This document shows, one piece after another, positions 1 through 13,130 of a DNA stretch of 64,000 nt. The stretch is from Dasypus novemcinctus (lineage: Eukaryota; Chordata; Mammalia; Cingulata; Dasypodidae): NCBI RefSeq assembly GCF_030445035.2, contig NC_080682.1:31726770-31790769 (forward strand), written 5' to 3'. Numbering within the stretch: position 1 is the first letter of the stretch; each line of letters opens with the position of its first letter. Below the pieces are notes generated by a model. That model did not search any database, was not told the DNA's origin, and saw only the letters and a list, made by a program, of their open reading frames with translations. The position numbers and the translations under genes are program-made.

Positions 1-44
1 AATAAATAAATAAATAAATAAATAAGCAAATAAATAAAATAAAA
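1..44. repeat. (TAAA)n simple repeat, likely degenerate L1 A-rich tail
   Basis: The window opens in AAAT tetranucleotide repeats. The homologous point in the second duplication copy (about 13110-13130) is also an AAAT-rich stretch that directly follows a LINE-1 3' UTR. This suggests that the tail of an L1 older than the duplication lies here, cut by the window edge. Confidence 0.7.
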
Positions 45-3000
45 GCGGAACTTTTGTTTTAAATAGATATGAGTCCAATTCCACCCTTTTTGTTCTCTAG
101 CTATATGATTAAGAAAATATGCTTAGTATCTCTGAGCCTCACTCTACTTTGATATTAAATGAAATAATCATGGTTGAAAGAATTGTAGAGAAGATTTAAG
201 TGTATGTCAAGTTTCTCTTATAATGACTTCAAAATTATTTTGTACACTAAAGATGCCAGGTACCTTTCTGCTTTGCTTAGCTTATGTTATTAATATTAAA
301 GATAAAAATTGAGGAACTATTTTCTTCTCAACAATCTAATATCTTAGAGAATTGATGTTTATTCTGCCATATTTATCACAATTTTATATATAATTAGTAT
401 TCATTATGTAAATGATAAATTGACTGAATTACACGTATATTACCATGTGTTCACCATTTGAAAATAAGTATTTTATTTTAGAATAATTTCAGATATATAA
501 AAAGTTGTAAATATTATTATTAGAGTGTTCTCATAAACTACACTTTGTCCCTTATTAGTATTTATTATTATCACCCCACAAGAATACGGTACATTTGTCA
601 CAACTATTTAACAAATGCTAATACATTATTATAAACTACAATCCATAATTTATTCAGATTTCCTTAATTTTGTCCTTACATTCTTTTTCTCCACCAAAAT
701 TCCATCCTGAATAACATGTTACATTTAGCTACCAAGTTTCTTTAGGACTTTGTAGACAGTGACAATTTCTCTGACTTTCTTTGTTCTTGATGACCTAGAC
801 AGTACTAAGGAGGAATGGCCAAATCTTCTGGACATTATAAATCAACTGGGATTTTCTGATAATTTTGTCATGAATAGATTGGTGTTATGGAATTTTGGAA
901 GGAATACCACAAAGGGAAAATTCCATTTGATCATATCATATCAAAAGCATATACTATCAGCCTACTTATTGTTGGTGTTAACCTTGATCACTTGGCTGAG
1001 GTAGTGTTTGCCAGTTTTCTGCACTATGAAATTACTCCTTCTCCCATCTCTTTCCATACTGTACTTTTTTTGAAGGTGGTCACTATGTATATCCTATACT
1101 AAATAGTAGAGAATTATGCTACTTCCTTGGAATTGTAGTATCTACAAAAACCATTTGGAATAGTTCTGTATGGGAGATCTGTCTATTCTCCCCATTTATT
1201 TATTTATTTTTATTGAATCATTTGTTTATAATAGTATGGACTCATGGATATTAGTTTACTACTGTAGGTTATAGTCTGATATGTACTATTTATTTTATTG
1301 CATATATTTTTCCAGCCTTGGCCATTGAGAGATATTTCACCTGGGTCCCATGTCCTTTTGATATATCTTCATCATTTTGCATATGTGTATGTGTTGTATT
1401 TGTTGTTTTTGATTGGATATAGAAATAATTCTTCCTTACTTTCTGGCTAAAATGTGCTCCAGTTCATCTTTTACATTTCTTGTAACAGCCCTAAAATCAA
1501 GCAAATCTGCCAGGAGTCCTGTTTCCTTTTATTTTATTATGGTCTTGGAAACCAAGATCTCTGCACTGGGTGAACATGGATTTTTATTATAGTCAAGAAG
1601 TTTAATTTAGGGACAAATTAACACCTTCCATTGTAAAAATAGGTCACATGTTTTCCCATATTCTAAGAAGAGCAGTTGAAGATTGACCTCTTTAATTACA
1701 TCTTGTTGATGTTTCTTAATTGAGAGGAAGGGGACATTTTAGGGAATGATTTTCCCCAGACTCAGATATTTCGTCTCATTCATGTTAAATACTCATCCAG
1801 TGAAAGCAAAAGAGAAGCATTTCCCAGTTAAAATCTTGGACGATGGTGAATTTCAGTAAGTGTGGGATTAAACTGGGAAAAAGCTAGCAGGGCTTAGGTG
1901 AGAACCTAAGCCTCTTTAGGTCAAATGGACACTTTTGAAGAATAATCAGCATTTTAGAAGCATCTTTTTTTCTTACTCGAGCAAGAAGTGATTTACAATC
2001 TAAAATGAGAAGTTGTAAAACATAAGCAGTAGTTCTTGATAGGAATGGGTACTACATATTGAAGCTTATTAGTAGTTGGTAGTCAGAAGGACAAGCAGAT
2101 AGAAATATCTGTTGGAGTTTCCAGGCAATACTTAATGGAGGTGATAGTTTGTCATGGATAGGGTAGGTTGCAAACTTCACATCTCCTCAATGGAAAGTGA
2201 GTATACAATAGTATGGGACACTATAGAAATGTACCTATCGGAAATCCTCTTTAATCCTTTCATTCATTCAATAAAAACTAATTAACTACTTTTATTCTAG
2301 ATGTGTAAATTCAGCAGTGAACAAATAGACAGAAATCCATGTCCTTATATTGGTTCATTCTAATGCAAGTCGTTCTTATGGTATGTCATTTTATTGTATA
2401 TCAATTGCATGGATTACATACCTGTGTGCATGTCTGTCTGTTTAGCATCTCTCAATCTATTTATGTATCTATTTCTAAATAAATAATTAGTTGATAGAAA
2501 CTTCAAACAATTTTTCACTTCTTTTTGCTAAAGAGATTTGACAAAAAATATATTTTGAAAACTTTCAATAATGTTTTTTAACCTCCAGTTAATGACAATG
2601 TGCTGGTGTATGACATTAAGACCAAAAAATCCAGAACTACTACTATATCGGATTCACGATCCTATCTGAGCTCCCTAAGTGTATTATTGTTCTTACTGCC
2701 TATGACAAAGACAGTTTTGAGGTCAAAGTGACATGACACAGGAAATATGTAATCAAATCATTAGCTAAGATAAGATTTTAAAAATCTTTTTTTAATACAA
2801 TGCATGAATATGCTATATCCTCAAATATTAAGAGAAGGCACATATTAAAGAGCGGTTACTTCTATGGCTCGTAGCATTATCAAACGAAAGTACTTATGTT
2901 GAGTTTTGACACATCAGATATGTTTTTCTCTGGTGCATATACCTAAAAACTATCAGTCTGCAGTGATTGTTTTTGTACACGGGAATAAGTGCAACTTTAG

Positions 3001-4330
3001 GAATTTGAATCACTGGTCTGATTTCTATGTACAGTTATAATGTTCTAGACGTTGGAAATCACCCCGTAAGAGAATGTGCCCACTTAAACACCAACCTAGA
3101 CTATATGAGATTGACAGGTTCTCACACCTTTGCCAGCACTACATATTAACAACTTTCATCATAAGATCATTTTAGGTCACATCAGTTGTACTTTTCCAAA
3201 GCTTCTCCAACGTATTCAAATAAAAAAATATTTTTAAAAAATTGAAACAAACAAAAAAATCATTTACAATGTAATAGATGAAATATGTGTCTAACTGGAA
3301 TTTTTATTTCCTTGTAGTTAACTATGAATTGAATTGAATATCTTTTCATGTTTAATTACTATGATAAAGAGAAATGTCTCTTATAAAAATGATTCTGTAG
3401 CTCATTTTTCATTTGTATTGTCATTTTTAACACTGACTTGCGAAATCTATTCATCACTGAAGAAATTATTCTTTTGTGTTACAAGTATTTTTTACCCATT
3501 TCACACTATTTTGCTTTGGACTATGTTATTATTGGGGGGAACAAATATGGCTAGGTACACAAAATAACTTGTATAGTGTCTGGCATGTAGTTAGTTATAA
3601 ATAAATAATTAGGTTCACTTTTTGTTTCTGTCATCTCTTTCTTGAAATTAAAGGATGGGAAACTCAAGAATAGAGATGATAAAGATTTTATTGAAAAGTT
3701 TTAACTACCGCTCAGAGATCCTTAGCTCATTTTCTATATCACTTGTGCTTAAACTGTAAACCTGAATTTTGAAATAGCGTTTTGACTTACGGCAAATGCA
3801 CCCCTCTCCTTTTCCTTAAGTATAGATAGTCTCAGTGTTTTCATGTATCTTAGGGAATATTAATGAGAGATTCAGAAAAATAATGAATGAGAATATTTTA
3901 ATTATGGAGAACATAGTATGATTTAAAAAAAGTACAAAATTGAATGTGAGGTTGCATTAGAATGGCAAACAAGAAAGACTTGAGAGGTAGAATAATTAGG
4001 TTTTCTCTCTTTTTGTAACACACTATCCCTAATATTCACAGTCCTTGCTGAAAACTGAAGAAAGAAATTTAGGTCAGAAAATTATCAACTCATGCCAAAT
4101 CTATAAAATTAAGGTTTATTATTTCTGAGAGGTCATTTACTTTTTCATTAAATCCTATTGCACTTTCCTATGTAATTAAGGAAATAGTTTTAATAAATAT
4201 TATGATGTTTATTTCATTCAGAAATACATTAATACTCAGAAAGGTAACTGATTACCTACTGATAAGGAGAAGTTCCATGATCAAGCATATAGTGAAGCTC
4301 CAAATGTGCTTTTTTTATAAAATTAATTTT

Positions 4331-4341
4331 TCTCCTTGCAG
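4331..4341 (+). promoter_or_regulatory. Splice acceptor in front of OR coding exon (copy 1)
   Basis: A pyrimidine-rich tract ending in TTGCAG directly abuts the ATG at 4342. The same arrangement occurs in front of the second copy (TTTGCAG at about 19073-19078). OR genes usually have an intronless coding exon preceded by spliced 5' UTR exons, so this is the likely acceptor for a 5' UTR intron. It is inferred from sequence shape and its conservation in both copies. Confidence 0.55.
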
Positions 4342-5280
4342 ATGAACTCTCTAACCTGTCCTTCCTCCAAATCAACTGAATTGTTGCAGCAAAACAGCAG
4401 TGTAACTGAATTCATACTGTTAGGATTAACACAAGATATTTTGATGCAGAAAATGGTGCTTTTAATCTTCTTAATTTTCTATGCATGAACTATGGTGGGG
4501 AATTTGCTCATTACTTTGACCATTAAGTTAAATTGGATACTTGGAAGACATTGTGCTTCTGATTTTTCTTGTCTTTTGCTGATATCTGTGTTTCAACTTC
4601 CACAGTCCCTTAACTAATTGTGGATGTTCTCACTGCAAAGAAAATCATATTCTAGAATGAGTGCATGATACAAATTTTAGCACTACATTTATTTGGCTGC
4701 ACGGTGATCTTTGTCCTCATCCTCATGTCTGTTGATCAATATGTGGCCATATGTAAGCCCTTAAGTTACCCAATCATCATGACACAGAAGGTCTGCACCA
4801 TCATGATTATTCTTGCCTGGATAATGTCTTTTATACATTCTATAGCTCAGATTGTCCTGGCTTTGAGATTGCCTTTCTGTGGATCCAACTTGATTGATCA
4901 TCATTGCTGTGATTTATAGCCTTTGTTGAAACTTCCTTTTATGGACACATATGGGATCAATATACTGCTGGTATTTAATAATGGGGGCATTTGTTCAAGC
5001 ATTTTCATGCTTCTGATGATTTCATACATTGTCATCATGAATTCTCTGAGAAACCACAGTGCAGTAGTGTGGAAAAAAGCCTTCTCAACTTGTGCCTCCC
5101 ACATTATCATAGTAATCTTATTTTTTGGACCATGTGCATTCATGTATATACTTTCCCCAACCACTTTCCCCATAGACAAGAACATGACAGTATTTCATAC
5201 CATTAGAACTCACTTTCTCAAATGACTTTTCTACACATAAGGAATGCAAAAGTGAAAAATGCCATAAACTCAGACACAAT
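4342..5280 (+). pseudogene. Olfactory receptor pseudogene, family 4 (OR4C-like)
   Basis: This is a class II odorant receptor relic, a seven-transmembrane GPCR of olfactory neurons when intact. The normal ATG survives and is followed by the glycosylation-type NSSVTEF motif and the LLGLT block. It is then broken by TGA at 4486-4488 (GGA in the paralogue), indels in the TM2 region (about 4530-4620), TAG at 4653-4655 and TAG at 4917-4919 (CAG in the paralogue). Past TM6 the NPLIY block is lost through a stop near 5224. Recognisable pieces are DQYVAICKPL (a degraded DRY motif), PFCGSNLIDHHCCDL in extracellular loop 2 and KAFSTCASH before TM6. It retains the TGC codon for the conserved TM3 cysteine (4662-4664) that the paralogue at 19 kb has lost. 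No function can remain. Confidence 0.9.
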
Positions 5281-7010
5281 AATAGATTACTGAAAATGAC
5301 ACAAGGATATATGAATTTCCTAGGAGAAAGGAACATATGAGATAGGGGTCATTTTTCAGAGGAATCATGCACTGGGGCAAGAGGAATACTCGTTCATTTC
5401 TATGGTTGTTTAATATAAGTTTGGGCCTGTCAATGATACATGAGGACCTAAAATGTTATCATTATCCTCCAGTTAGAGTGGATTCTCTTGAAGGCCACTT
5501 TATGAATTGAGTTATAGTTTAAGACTCCTTAAGAGTAGCTTGACTATTTTACTGTCCTGTGATTATTTCCCCACTATCGGTATGTTTATTTGAAACAGAT
5601 ATACTTAGTAACTGGAGAAATCCATCTGTTGATTCTGCTGAAAATCCTTACATCACCGACAAGGCAGAAAATCTGAAGAAAATGATATTTTATAAGATTT
5701 CCCATAGATAATAGCAAACATATATTCATAAGATTCAGTGCCTCCATAATATCAGCATTGGATTATTTGGTCTAGCTTATGCAACAAGTAGATAAATTGT
5801 AACATATGACTGTATTCTACAATAATATCATGCAGGTGGCAGCCCCAATAAAAATTGCCATGAATATAAAATTTATTAGCTTGTCAGAACCTTTAGCACT
5901 TGGTTTGTAGGTCTGATCTTTTGTGAATGAATTCTTTTCTAACTATATGAAAAGGCAAAACAAAATAAATTAACCTTTACATAGCAAAAGACAATAGCAT
6001 TTTGCCCTGGGTCACATTTTTCCTGTCATTTTTTTGTTCATATTAGAATCCCAGGGGATTTAATCTTCTGAATATTCTTCAAAATATCAGAACGGTCAAC
6101 TATATTGATAGTATCATGCAAAATGGATTGATGAGCAAGAAATAAACAATATTTATTTACCACAGTGTAATTTATTTAAAATGGCCATGCCAACTTTCCA
6201 ACTCTTCCCATTCAATGGTGAAGTGCATCTCCCCATCATTTCATCTGCTTTGTGACATGCTTTGGTGAACAGAATATAATAAAATGCTGTGTATAACACC
6301 TAAGCATTGCCATGAGGGGCCTTGAACCTTTAGCTTTTGTGAGACAACCACAGCAGTGATACAGTTATGGTATGATAGAGACCAGTTTGGTCTACTGGAA
6401 AATGAAAGGCCATATGAAAGAGAACCAAGGTACATATGCCAATTGCTTCATTTGTGAATGAGGCTATCTGGGACTGAACACCCTGTTTGAACTGTCAGAG
6501 TGTTATTGAGTGAGATCACCAGAAGAATAACACAGCTGAATCTAGTCCAAATTGCAGAAACATAGAAAATTTCAGCAGTAAGGAAGGAAGTTTGATTTTC
6601 TAACTCACTTTACATCTTTTTAGGAGGATTGAAGGGGTACTACCTCGAAGAATTTGACATGGTGTCTCTCCCCACATTTCCTCTTATGGAAAAGTCAGAG
6701 TATCTCACTATCCAGCAAGATCCTACATCAAATTAGAATATACTAATGTATATCTTCCACATAATTATATGGCAAGGGATTGTCTTTTTTTCCATTCTTG
6801 GGAAGATAATTCTCATTTGACAACCATCTCCTGCTTATATTCCTGTATAATACAAGAACATTAATATTCAATTATTTACATAAAAGATCTGTCATTTTAT
6901 CAAGACATATTTTCAAATATCTCCCAGACACTTAAAGTAAATTTTGCAATGTGGGGGCAAAAAAAAAAAAAAACCATGATAGAATGAAATTTGCTACTCA
7001 ATCACCTATC
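5281..7010. other. Intergenic, no gene seen
   Basis: AT-rich sequence with no ORF resembling a known protein. Homology to the duplication copy 2 stops just after the OR remnant. The stretch at about 6220-6500 (with TTTGTGACATGCTTTGGTGAACAGAATAT-like wording) has the feel of an old interspersed mammalian repeat, but I cannot name the family. A 14-base A run lies near 6961. Confidence 0.5.
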
Positions 7011-7017
7011 TTTCTAA

Positions 7018-7553
7018 GTATATTAATCAGGGATCTTTACAGAAACAGAACTGAAAGGATAAATATAACTATTAAGAAATTTTTATAGGAGCTGGATTAC
7101 TTGACTGTGAGCATGGGAAAGTGCAAATTTTATAGGGCAGACTGTAAGTTGGGAACTCTGATGAAAGTTTTGATAGATTCTCTAGGAGAAGCTGGCAGGG
7201 ACATTTCATAGGCTTTAGTAATCAGTGAGTTGATTGCAGTGATTGTTGTTTACATCTATAATCAACTGAGGAGATTCCCTTCAGCAACGAATGAATTCTC
7301 ATCTAATCAGTTAAAGAACTTAAAATGAGAAGTGATTTTAGCATTCAGGGCTAGAATTCCCACCTCTACTTCAAAAAGCCATATCACCTATGAAACTCAT
7401 TAAGGACCTTCATCAGAATTCCTGTCTTGCAGCCTGCGCTCTGGAATATGAACTCATGCAACCCCACAGTCATGTGAGATAATTTTATGAAATCTCATAC
7501 TCTTTATAGATATCTCCTGTTAGTTCTCTTCTCTTGAAAACTCAGACTAATAC
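7018..7553. mobile_element. Non-autonomous DNA transposon remnant with TIR-like ends
   Basis: The left end reads TATTAATCAGGGATCTTTACAG and the right end reads AAACTCAGACTAATA. These are imperfect inverted complements of the TTAGTCAGGGTTCTC type that closes several mammalian DNA transposons. The interior of about 500 bp contains no ORF. The superfamily is not certain from the ends alone. Confidence 0.55.
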
Positions 7554-8094
7554 ATGCATGTATATCAGTGTCATACTGTTGGAAGACAGCTTGAGAAGCT
7601 AATTTAGGTTACCCCTTTCTGGCTCCCCTCTGAAGATCTTGTCCTGCAGGCAGGAGCAGCTTGTGGACAGCTAAAGAAGTTTTGGAAACAGTCAAATTGA
7701 CGCAACCTGAGACAAATAATTATCGATTTCAAGACAAGCAACAAAACAACAAAAAGGGGGAAAGTCTATTCCACAGTTAGTAGAGGGAATATGTGTTTCT
7801 CTATAAAAGAGGAAATTCCTAAATCCACAATGTATGATCACAATAAGACTTAAGCTCAGAAAAGCAGAAGACACCATGTACTTTCACCTAAGGCTAACTT
7901 TTTTGGTAGGAGGGCTAAATTATCAATGAAAGAACCAGGCATTTTGCCAAGCATGTTATTTGAGTTAGTTGTTTGTTAGCTACTGGCACAGATGTACACC
8001 TCTGTCATACAACTAACTGTGAAGAACTTAAAGAATAGACAGTAAAATACTAAATTACAGAGTTAAGGCATTAAGTAATAAAATACATTATGTA
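7554..8094. other. Intergenic, unassigned
   Basis: No coding potential or familiar repeat is recognised. The segment lies between a DNA-transposon remnant and an L1 ORF1 remnant and may be older repeat material. Confidence 0.4.
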
Positions 8095-8520
8095 CAATAA
8101 AATATTACAAGACAAATTAAGAGCAGGAAATGAGGGCCAAAGAAAGAAACAAGATGAAATATCAGAAACTATTAAAAGTAGTGACAAGACTTTAGACATG
8201 CCATAAAGAGACATAAAAAAACTTCAATATATTCAAAGAACTAAATTAAACTCAGAGAAAGAATTAAAGAATATCAGGAAAATGATAAGGAGAAAATTAA
8301 GAATTAAAATAAAGAGAGAAAGTATAAGGAAGAACAAAATGGATAGTGGAGTTAAAGTCCAAATAACTCAAATTAAAAATTTCTTAGAGAGTTTCAGCAG
8401 CCAATTGACCCTAGAAGAAGAAAGAATCAGTGAACTTGAAGATGAGAAATGAATGTAATCAAGATGAACAATAGAAAGAAAAAAGAATTTTAAAAAGTTA
8501 AAAACCTAGGAGACCTGTGG
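8095..8520 (+). mobile_element. LINE-1 ORF1 fragment (decayed)
   Basis: A very A-rich, glutamate/lysine-coding stretch. Translation near 8375-8450 gives a coiled-coil-like run ending in EEERISELEDE, which matches the ORF1p coiled-coil region of mammalian L1. The frame is broken by many stops. Only the 5' half of ORF1 is visible before sequence resembling the 3' part of ORF2 begins about 100 bp later, so the middle of the element is deleted. Confidence 0.7.
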
Positions 8521-8609
8521 GGAACCATCAAGCTTACCATAACAATAAACAGGCCATTGCTGTGGGTTTGGAAAGAGAAGGAAATGTGGCAGAAGTGGGG
8601 GCCATGGCC

Positions 8610-9610
8610 ATGGAAAACAAACCACAGACTGGGAGACAATATTTGCAAAATACATATCTGCCAAAGGACTTGTATACAAAATAATGGAAGAACTGTTAAA
8701 AGCTATTTAACTTATTTAGCTGTTTAAAAACTGTTGAAAATCAATAGTAATAAACTACTCTAAACAGAGACTTCCCAAAAGAAACCATACTGCTGGCAAG
8801 GAAGTGGTATATAAGAACTCTCAGTCATTGCTGGTGGGAATGTAAAATTATACAGCCAGTATGAAAGACACTTTAGTAGTTTCTTACAAAGCTCTCTGTA
8901 GACTTACTTTATTATCTAACAATGACACTCCTATGTATTTATTTACACAGAGTTGAAAATGTATGCCCACACAAAACCTGCATGTGAATGTTAATAACAT
9001 CTTCTTTTATAGTGCCTGAAATTGGAACCAGCTAAAATGCCTTTTTATGGGTGAATGGCCAGACTTTAGTACATAGACATATTATTCAGCAATAAAAAGA
9101 AATGAGCTCTCAAATCTAGACTAGAGATGGAAGAACCTTAATGTACAATTTGAAGAGGCTATGTAATGGCTGAATCCAACTAAGTAGCATTCTGGTAAAC
9201 ACAAAACTATAGATATAGTGAAAAAATCAGTGGATGCCAAAGGTTCATGACAACAGAAGAAAGGATTAAGAAGTCCCACAGGGTGATTTTAAGGTGATGA
9301 AAATATTCTGTATGTTGCCATAATGGTGCATTCATGATATTGCATATTGGTTAAAACTCATAGAACTCTACAGCACAGAAAGTGAATCCTAATGTAAACT
9401 AGAGACTTTAGTTTTTAGTAAAGTATAAATAATATTCATTAATCAATTGTTACAAATTATCACAATGATGCAAGATGTTAATAATAGGAGAAATGAAGTG
9501 TGTGTGGGTGTGGGAGTTGGATTTGGGAACTAGCTTTATTTTTGTGCATTTTTTCTGAAATCTAAATAAGGTCTAAACTGAAATTTACTGTTAAAAAAAG
9601 AAAACAAATA
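8610..9610 (+). mobile_element. LINE-1 ORF2 3' end and 3' UTR
   Basis: The sequence around 8620-9110 follows the familiar L1 ORF2 C-terminal nucleotide pattern (ACAGACTGGGAGACAATATTTGC; TGCTGGTGGGAATGTAAAAT; CAGCAATAAAAAGAAATGA). From 9120 to 9600 it continues into an L1M-type 3' UTR (AATGTAAACTAGAGACTTTAG; CACAATGATGCAAGATGTTA) and ends in an A-rich tail. All frames are interrupted. Confidence 0.85.
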
Positions 9611-10299
9611 CTTTAGATTATTATCATCAACTAAATACCAAGTTTTCAAAATGTAGACAAAAATGATGTTTCTAGTAAAATACTATTACCAAAAATGACT
9701 TGAAAAGAATTATGAAAGTTTGATACTATATAACTGATAAGAAACTGTACCAATTAAAAATAATGCCATATAAGAAATATCAGCCACAAATGGGTTTATA
9801 AAAAATTATCATATTTTCAAAAATAAATTTCTACTCTTAGAAAAAGACTTCCTTAGAAAAGTTGAAAGCAAAATAATGTTAATTCTTTTTGCCACATTAT
9901 AGTTATAAGGAAGAAAATTTAATTATTGGTGCATTTCCTTCCAAAATTGGGACTCTAGAAGAACTTAACAAAATATGGCAAAACTACCCTGACTTGGTAG
10001 ATGAAAAATAATTGATGTTCCAATTTCAAGTTAAGTGTATCCTAGGTGTTCTAGGTTTATTACTGGAAAACTGATCAATTTTATCTGCAAAATTAGAAAT
10101 TTAATTTGAAAAATCAATTATTTAAATAATGCAGAAAAATCATGTAATGTACTTAAATAATTTCACAGCAAAACTCTTTGTGTGATTCTCTATGCCACTA
10201 AAAACAATATTTATTTAAAACCTTCCATAAAGCAATATCTGAAGGAAAAAGTTAGAACATTCTTTTTAAAATTAAAAAAAAATAAGACAATGATGCTGT
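9611..10299. other. Intergenic, unassigned, A/T-rich
   Basis: No ORF or repeat is recognised with confidence. Because it lies between two sense-oriented L1 pieces, it may be decayed L1 sequence. Confidence 0.4.
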
Positions 10300-10610
10300 C
10301 ATATTATTATGCAGGCCATAACCAGCACAATGAGACAATACAAATTTGATACTAAGAAATGGATTAGAGGTAATATTACTCATCTTATTTGCAGATGGTA
10401 TGATCATTCACACAAAAAACCCAGAGGATCTACAGATGTTAATAGAAATAATAGTAGGCAGAGCAGCATTGTGACTGTCAACATGATTAAGTTACAAAAA
10501 TCAATTACATGCCTATGTACTAGCACCAATAAAAACAAACTTTATTATGCAGAGATACACTTTACAAGTGTATTAGACAATATTGAGTACCTAGGACCTT
10601 TCTAGAATTA
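10300..10610 (+). mobile_element. LINE-1 ORF2 reverse-transcriptase fragment
   Basis: Nucleotides near 10380-10440 match the L1 RT region around the FADD catalytic motif (CTTATTTGCAGATGGTATGATCATT), read in a shifted frame. Further along, the wording of the downstream thumb region (TACTAGCACCAATAAAAACAA, then a GAGTACCTAGGA end) is also recognisable. The 98-residue open frame here is not the native frame of ORF2. Confidence 0.75.
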
Positions 10611-10619
10611 CCTGTGTAG

Positions 10620-11300
10620 TATTCTATTACTGAATTTATTCTCAATGTGGTTGTGTAATATTACATTTTTGTCAGCAGCCTATGAGAATTTCAGTATTTC
10701 TACAGTCTCACAAACACTGAATCATTGGGCTTCTTAAATTTAGATATTCTATTATGTGTGTAGTGGCATCACATTGAGGTTTTAATTTATGTTTCCTTAA
10801 TTGCTAATGATTCTGAACATCTTTTCATGTTCTTTTTTTCATTCATATATCTTTGGTGAAGTGTCTGTTCTACGGATGTTTCTTTTTTTAATAACAGTTT
10901 CTTTCAAAAATTCTTAATTTTTATATCTCCATTTTATTTCATTTATAGATATGGTTTTGTGAACATATCTAATCCAAGATCAGAAAGATAATCTCCTACA
11001 CATTCTTTTAGAAGTTTTATATTTTATTGGGTTTTACTTTTAGATCTATAATTCATTTTGACTTAATTTTTTGTATGTAATGTAAAGTGCTTCACTACTG
11101 GGCTTTTGTCTTTTGTCAAATATTTCCTTCATACAAGGGATATAAGGTCATTTTTAATACATACATGTTTAATTGCTGCAGCAGCTTTTGTTAAACATAT
11201 ATAACTTTCTCTATTGAATTGCCTTTGAAACTTTATTAAAAATAAATAGTATAAGTATGTATCAAAATCAATGTATTTCTGAGTTTTCCCTTATGTCTTA
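10620..11300 (-). mobile_element. LINE-1 (L1M-like) 3' region, antisense
   Basis: On the plus strand this reads like a typical antisense L1M 3' end: AACATCTTTTCATGTTC, ATATCTTTGGTGAAGTGTCTGTTC, and later TTCATTTTGACTTAATTTTT. It is opposite in orientation to the L1 piece at 10300-10610, so this is a separate insertion. No ORF survives. Confidence 0.75.
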
Positions 11301-12755
11301 GTCTGTTTTGGATTTTTTTACTTGAACAGGGTGTTCTGAATGAATGTAATTGTATATAAAATACCATTAACCAGAAAATTAGAGGACATTTTTTAATAAA
11401 ACACTTATTTTTTTACATATAACTCATTACCCTCCATGTCCAGAGGACTTTTACTTCCTAAGTGATCTAGAAAGGATTTTTTTTTTGTTTCCTTTTTTTC
11501 TTTACTTTCAACTGCCTAGTTCAGATTTATTTTCTCTTCCTAGGATTTAACCATATGCTAATTATTCTTCCTGTTCAACATTTCACCACTTGAAATCTGT
11601 TCTCTATTTTACAACTCATTTAAAAGCCTTTGATAATATTCTATATTCTACATATGAAGTTGAAATTCCTTGGCATGACACATGTCACTTTTTATAATCT
11701 GATTTTCAGATACCTCTTTAGCAACTTTTCCAACCAGACTTTGTTTAGTGTTTACCGCTAGTAGTTAAGGTTGAAATTATTGCCTTTCCTCAAATAAATG
11801 ATCCTGTCAGATTCCTTGGTACTTTGCTGTTGTCATTCATCTCCATGATGAGTTGGAGAATCAGTAAATTTTGGTTGTTTCTAGCTTCAAAACCAATACT
11901 GAAAATGAAAGTGGGAAGGACTAACAACTATAAGGAAAAAAGGAAGAGAAACTAAAACCCTGTGTTACGGATAATGTTGAGTTTGGTACTGAGCTATAGA
12001 ACCTATGGAAAACTAGTATCCAATTTCCGGTGAAAGGTAAACAAAGAGATGTGTAAGATATTAATTATGGTATCAGGTTTGTTGGCAAGGACCCGCCCCT
12101 TCCCCTTAAGTCAAGGATATTTATCAGCAAGAGAGATTCTCTGGATGTTATCAATCGTTCATTTACTCCTTTTTCCTTTATAAATCGGAAAACTATTGGT
12201 TCTGGTAACTGGATTTCAGGGTTTGCTATAGAAGCTTGATATAGCTTCTACAGACAATAAATAAATGGAAAATTAAGTATATGTATTGTATAAGAATATA
12301 GCTGGCTCCTGAAAATGGACTTTAAAGGCCAAGAGGAATTTTATCTATTTCTAGGCAGGAATATGTGGGAACAAGGAGAAAAATCAAATCATAAAGAACC
12401 AGGTAGGAAGAAAAAAAAGGAGATCCAAAACAAATATCTACTTGAATATAGATAGGGCAGAGACAGGAGTTATGAGATATCTTTGAATACATGGACTAGG
12501 ATAATATTGATAAGGAAGTGAGATGGTATGGATATTCTTTCTGTTCCTTCTCTGTGGAATGCTTTTTTCTCTTTATTTATCTTGTTGACTGTAACTAATC
12601 CTTTAAGACAACTCAAATAACATTTCTTCTAGGTTTTAACTCTGGCCTAATTTACTGGAAGGCACAAAATAATTTCATAGTATTGAACTTAACATTATCT
12701 ACCAGTATTTATTAAAATTTTTAAAAAGGTTAGTAATCCAATATCCTACACCTAA
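11301..12755. other. Intergenic, unassigned
   Basis: No gene and no confidently named repeat. Some stretches (around 11380-11640) read like old interspersed repeat sequence. The block at 12540-12660 is vaguely similar to 27450-27600, but the similarity is too weak for a claim. Confidence 0.4.
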
Positions 12756-12759
12756 GGAC

Positions 12760-13130
12760 AATGCATATAATACATACAAATTACATAATTTAAAATAAAA
12801 TAGGGGGTAAATAGGTGGAGCATGGAACATTTTTAGGGTACTGAAACTCTTCTGTATGATACCATAATGGTGGACATATGAGCTGCATTTGTGAAAATAA
12901 ATAAAATGATACAAACAAAGAATCAACCATAATGTAAACTACAGATTTATTTAATAATAAAGTATCAATAGTTATTCATGAATTGTAACAAATGTACCAC
13001 ACTAATGCATGATGTTAACTATAGGAAAAACTGGCAGAGCGGTTATAAGGAACTCTGTATTTTCTTCACAATTTTTCTTAAAACCTAAAACTAGATTAAA
13101 GCAGCCTATTAATTAAATAAATAATAGTAT
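12760..13130 (+). mobile_element. LINE-1 3' UTR fragment
   Basis: Contains the same L1M-like 3' UTR wording as 9240-9600 (CATAATGGTGGACATATG; AATGTAAACTACAGATTTATT; CACACTAATGCATGATGTTAACTATAGG) and ends in an AAAT-rich tail at 13110-13135. It directly precedes duplication copy 2 and is probably the partner of the tail seen at the window start. Confidence 0.8.

Larger units (their letters stand above)
45..5280 (+). repeat. Segmental duplication copy 1 (OR gene plus about 4.3 kb of 5' flank)
   Basis: Read in order, this stretch aligns with 13135-20060. Shared landmarks include the segment ending in ATCTCTGAGCCTCA near 130-145 and 13200-13215, the block with TTTCTTTAGGAC near 738 and 14250, the AATCCTCTTTAATCC block near 2240 and 16096, and the OR coding exon at the end. 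Divergence is large by eye (perhaps a fifth to a quarter of bases, with many indels), so the duplication is old. Copy 1 lacks the two SINEs and the hAT-like element found in copy 2, so those insertions came later. The flank holds no coding sequence that I recognise; OR 5' non-coding exons could lie in it. Confidence 0.8.
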
